DNA of 64,000 nucleotides from Auanema rhodensis (Eukaryota; Nematoda; Chromadorea; Rhabditida; Rhabditidae): the NCBI GenBank assembly GCA_964057225.1, contig OZ059899.1, forward strand, positions 2,728,001 to 2,792,000, written 5' to 3'. The translations under genes and the position numbers were made by a program. Positions 62,639-64,000 of the stretch are shown here, one piece after another (position 1 is the stretch's first letter; each line of letters begins with the position of its first letter). The notes beneath the pieces were generated by a model that was given only the letters and a program-made list of their open reading frames with translations, made no database searches and was not told the DNA's origin.

Positions 62639-64000
62639 AAACCCGCAATTTAGTGAAAAGTAACCTAAAAAGCGAGATTAGAAAAGGAAAAACTTGGGAA
62701 TTTGTTCATTCAATGCTATTAGTGATGAACAACGAAGGTCTGAAAAAACCTTCAGATCTTAGTGATGTTTTAAAGATCAGTAAGAAACGAGCGGAAATAA
62801 TTAAAGACATAACAGATAACTTCCAACTCAATGAGAATAATATAGTGCAAGAGTTACTTGTTATTCATGAAACTGTGAAAACTTTATGTGATACTTTCGA
62901 TTGTAATCTAAAAGAATTGCAACAGAGAATAAGTAACAGTTGGCAATTTCAGAAATCAAGCTTGAATCAAGAAGATACTGAAACAGCCATGGCAGAAATG
63001 ATTTTGGATGAGCGAACTAGAGGTAATTCTGTTGAGAGTGCTGAACTCAAAACAAAAATTAAGGAGCGAACAGTGAGAACACACTCCAAGGAAATAGTGG
63101 AAATGGAACCAAATCAACAGGACCAACACTATCCATACAACTTCAGGGGTACGTCACCTTTACATTATGCTGGATTAAATGCGCAAAACGACGCGTTGTT
63201 AGAGATGATAAGAGCACAAATGTTACCTGATGTTCCTTATTTTTCTAACGACTCGTTGGAAAAATGGAATCAGTTCATTGAAAGTTTCAATCTCAAGTAT
63301 CCAAAAGGTACTCTGACGGCCAGTAGTCGGAAGATGCTGTTCGTTGATAAGCTAAAAGGAGAAGCACGAGACAGATACGACGAACTGCCAGAAACAATTA
63401 GAGAGAGTTCGTTAGAAGTTATCATTGAAGAACTTCATAAACAGAGAGTGTGTGTTAAACGAACGAGCAGATTAGATGCTATTTCTTCGCTCAAAACTTT
63501 ACAGTACAATAGTAACAAAACACTGATTGTTTTCTGTAAAAAACTGGAAGAGACCTCAAGAAAAGCGTACCCAGAATTTCCTACAAGGAAATTATCGTTT
63601 TTAAGAGCCCAGATGCTCTATGAAGCACTCAGAGATTGTTCATGCGCTATTCATCTATTAGAAACCATAGAGAAAAGCGAAGAAGATTTGGTCTATGAAA
63701 AAGTTAAAGAGATAGCGTTACGCTGCGAAAGAAATAAACGTGTTTATGATGAACAGCGAGAGAAAGGGAGAAATTCAAACAGAATTTTACCTAAGCTCAG
63801 ATATGAAAAAAACCATATCGATACGAATAATTATTACACAAATGATCGGAATAGGTACGTGGGCGGAATTAGAGAACCTCCAAGTAGGAGAGAAATAATT
63901 TGCTACATATGTAACAAAAAAGGCCATTCAGCAGCACAATGCTTTGAGAGGAAGAAACCTTCCAACAACTATCCTAAACGAATAGAGAATGTTGAAAAGC
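62611..64000 (+). CDS. gag: Retrotransposon Gag polyprotein (partial, runs off the window)
   Basis: The frame is open from just after TGA 62608-62610 to the window end. Its first ATG is at 62713, giving 429 residues within the window. I start it at 62611 because the upstream codons join in phase to the short ORF through the A-run. Numbered from ATG 62713: residues 37-77 are helical and probably coiled coil; about 170-335 resemble a Ty3-type capsid region, with W185 in EKWNQFIESF, a downstream L..KLKGEARD stretch and a later CKKLEETSRKAYPEF segment; 337-370 are basic; and 397-410 form the zinc knuckle CYICNKKGHSAAQC. Such Gags assemble virus-like particles and package the element RNA. No stop codon or frameshift was seen inside. 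Protease and pol would follow. The family resemblance was judged from motifs only. Confidence 0.8.
63901..63942 (+). other. CCHC zinc knuckle of Gag nucleocapsid
   Basis: The codons give CYICNKKGHSAAQC, a perfect CX2CX4HX4C motif with Cys at 63901, 63910 and 63940 and His at 63925. It is the usual nucleic-acid-binding motif of the retroelement nucleocapsid. The preceding region is rich in arginine and lysine, and a basic ERKK follows directly. Confidence 0.92.

Larger units (their letters stand above)
61580..64000 (+). mobile_element. LTR retrotransposon, probable Ty3/gypsy-like, 5' part
   Basis: Unique sequence interrupts the satellite and has the order expected of an LTR element: probable 5' LTR (61580-61930), primer-binding-site candidate (61931), leader, short ORF, and a gag frame with a CX2CX4HX4C zinc knuckle. 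Pol and the 3' LTR are beyond the window. The assignment to Ty3/gypsy rests on the capsid-like W..F...F pattern and the single knuckle. BEL/Pao is less likely but cannot be excluded without the pol order. The long open gag frame suggests a fairly recent insertion, with one possible frame disruption at 62610-62617. Confidence 0.8.

Noticed and set aside
62713-64000. Host gene with a CCHC zinc finger
   Set aside because: The LTR-like sequence, primer-binding candidate, leader and capsid-like region directly upstream all fit a retrotransposon Gag. No introns or host-gene features are seen.

Overview
The window is eukaryotic and AT-rich and has two parts: a very large satellite-DNA array (1-61580) and the 5' end of an LTR retrotransposon that interrupts it (61580-64000, running off the window). 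There are no host genes, tRNA, rRNA, CRISPR or bacterial features. The organism cannot be named from this sequence. The phased T-tract/A-tract palindrome in each monomer and a Ty3/gypsy-like Gag with a single zinc knuckle fit an invertebrate. I lean towards a nematode, with an insect as the main alternative, and hold this weakly.

Satellite array (1-61580). The unit is 351 bp, head to tail, with no spacer. Phase counting from the start at 1 to the last unit start at 61443 gives exactly 175 complete monomers plus a 138-bp partial one. The only length changes needed are one 13-bp deletion (monomer 4213-4550) and six 5-bp insertions (between 56.6 and 60.9 kb). Monomers look very similar to each other by eye, with a small set of recurrent substitutions at fixed positions. 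Each monomer carries several dyad symmetries: two 9-bp perfect hairpins, a 19-bp T/A-tract near-palindrome and a 5-bp hairpin.

The array has layered higher-order structure. Rare substitutions recur at exact multiples of 351 bp and reveal duplicated blocks: a 3-monomer offset in the left 4 kb; a 2.6-kb block repeated 20 monomers away (about 8.4-11.1 and 15.5-18.1 kb); 3- and 4-monomer units at 11-15.5 kb; a 1.7-kb block repeated 10 monomers away (23.7 and 27.2 kb); a 4.5-kb block repeated 15 monomers away (29.0-33.5 and 34.3-38.8 kb); tandem 9-monomer units (36.4-42.8 kb); tandem 6-monomer units (46.5-51.5 kb); and mixed 2-, 3- and 5-monomer units near the right end. This is the pattern expected from repeated unequal exchange or segmental duplication, and is often seen in centromeric or heterochromatic arrays.

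Retrotransposon (61580-64000). The last monomer is cut inside the right arm of its first hairpin. A probable 5' LTR of about 350 bp follows (terminal GTTA/TAAC, AATAAA near its end), then a primer-binding-site candidate beginning TGGGGG, an untranslated leader of about 500 bp with two strong hairpins, a 66-residue ORF and a long open gag frame. The two frames overlap and are related by a -1 shift at an A-run (62610-62617) that forms a canonical A AAA AAA heptamer in phase. Either Gag is made by programmed frameshifting near its N-terminus or this copy has lost one A. Gag has a W..F...F capsid-like region and a CX2CX4HX4C zinc knuckle. Protease, reverse transcriptase, integrase and the 3' LTR would lie beyond 64000.
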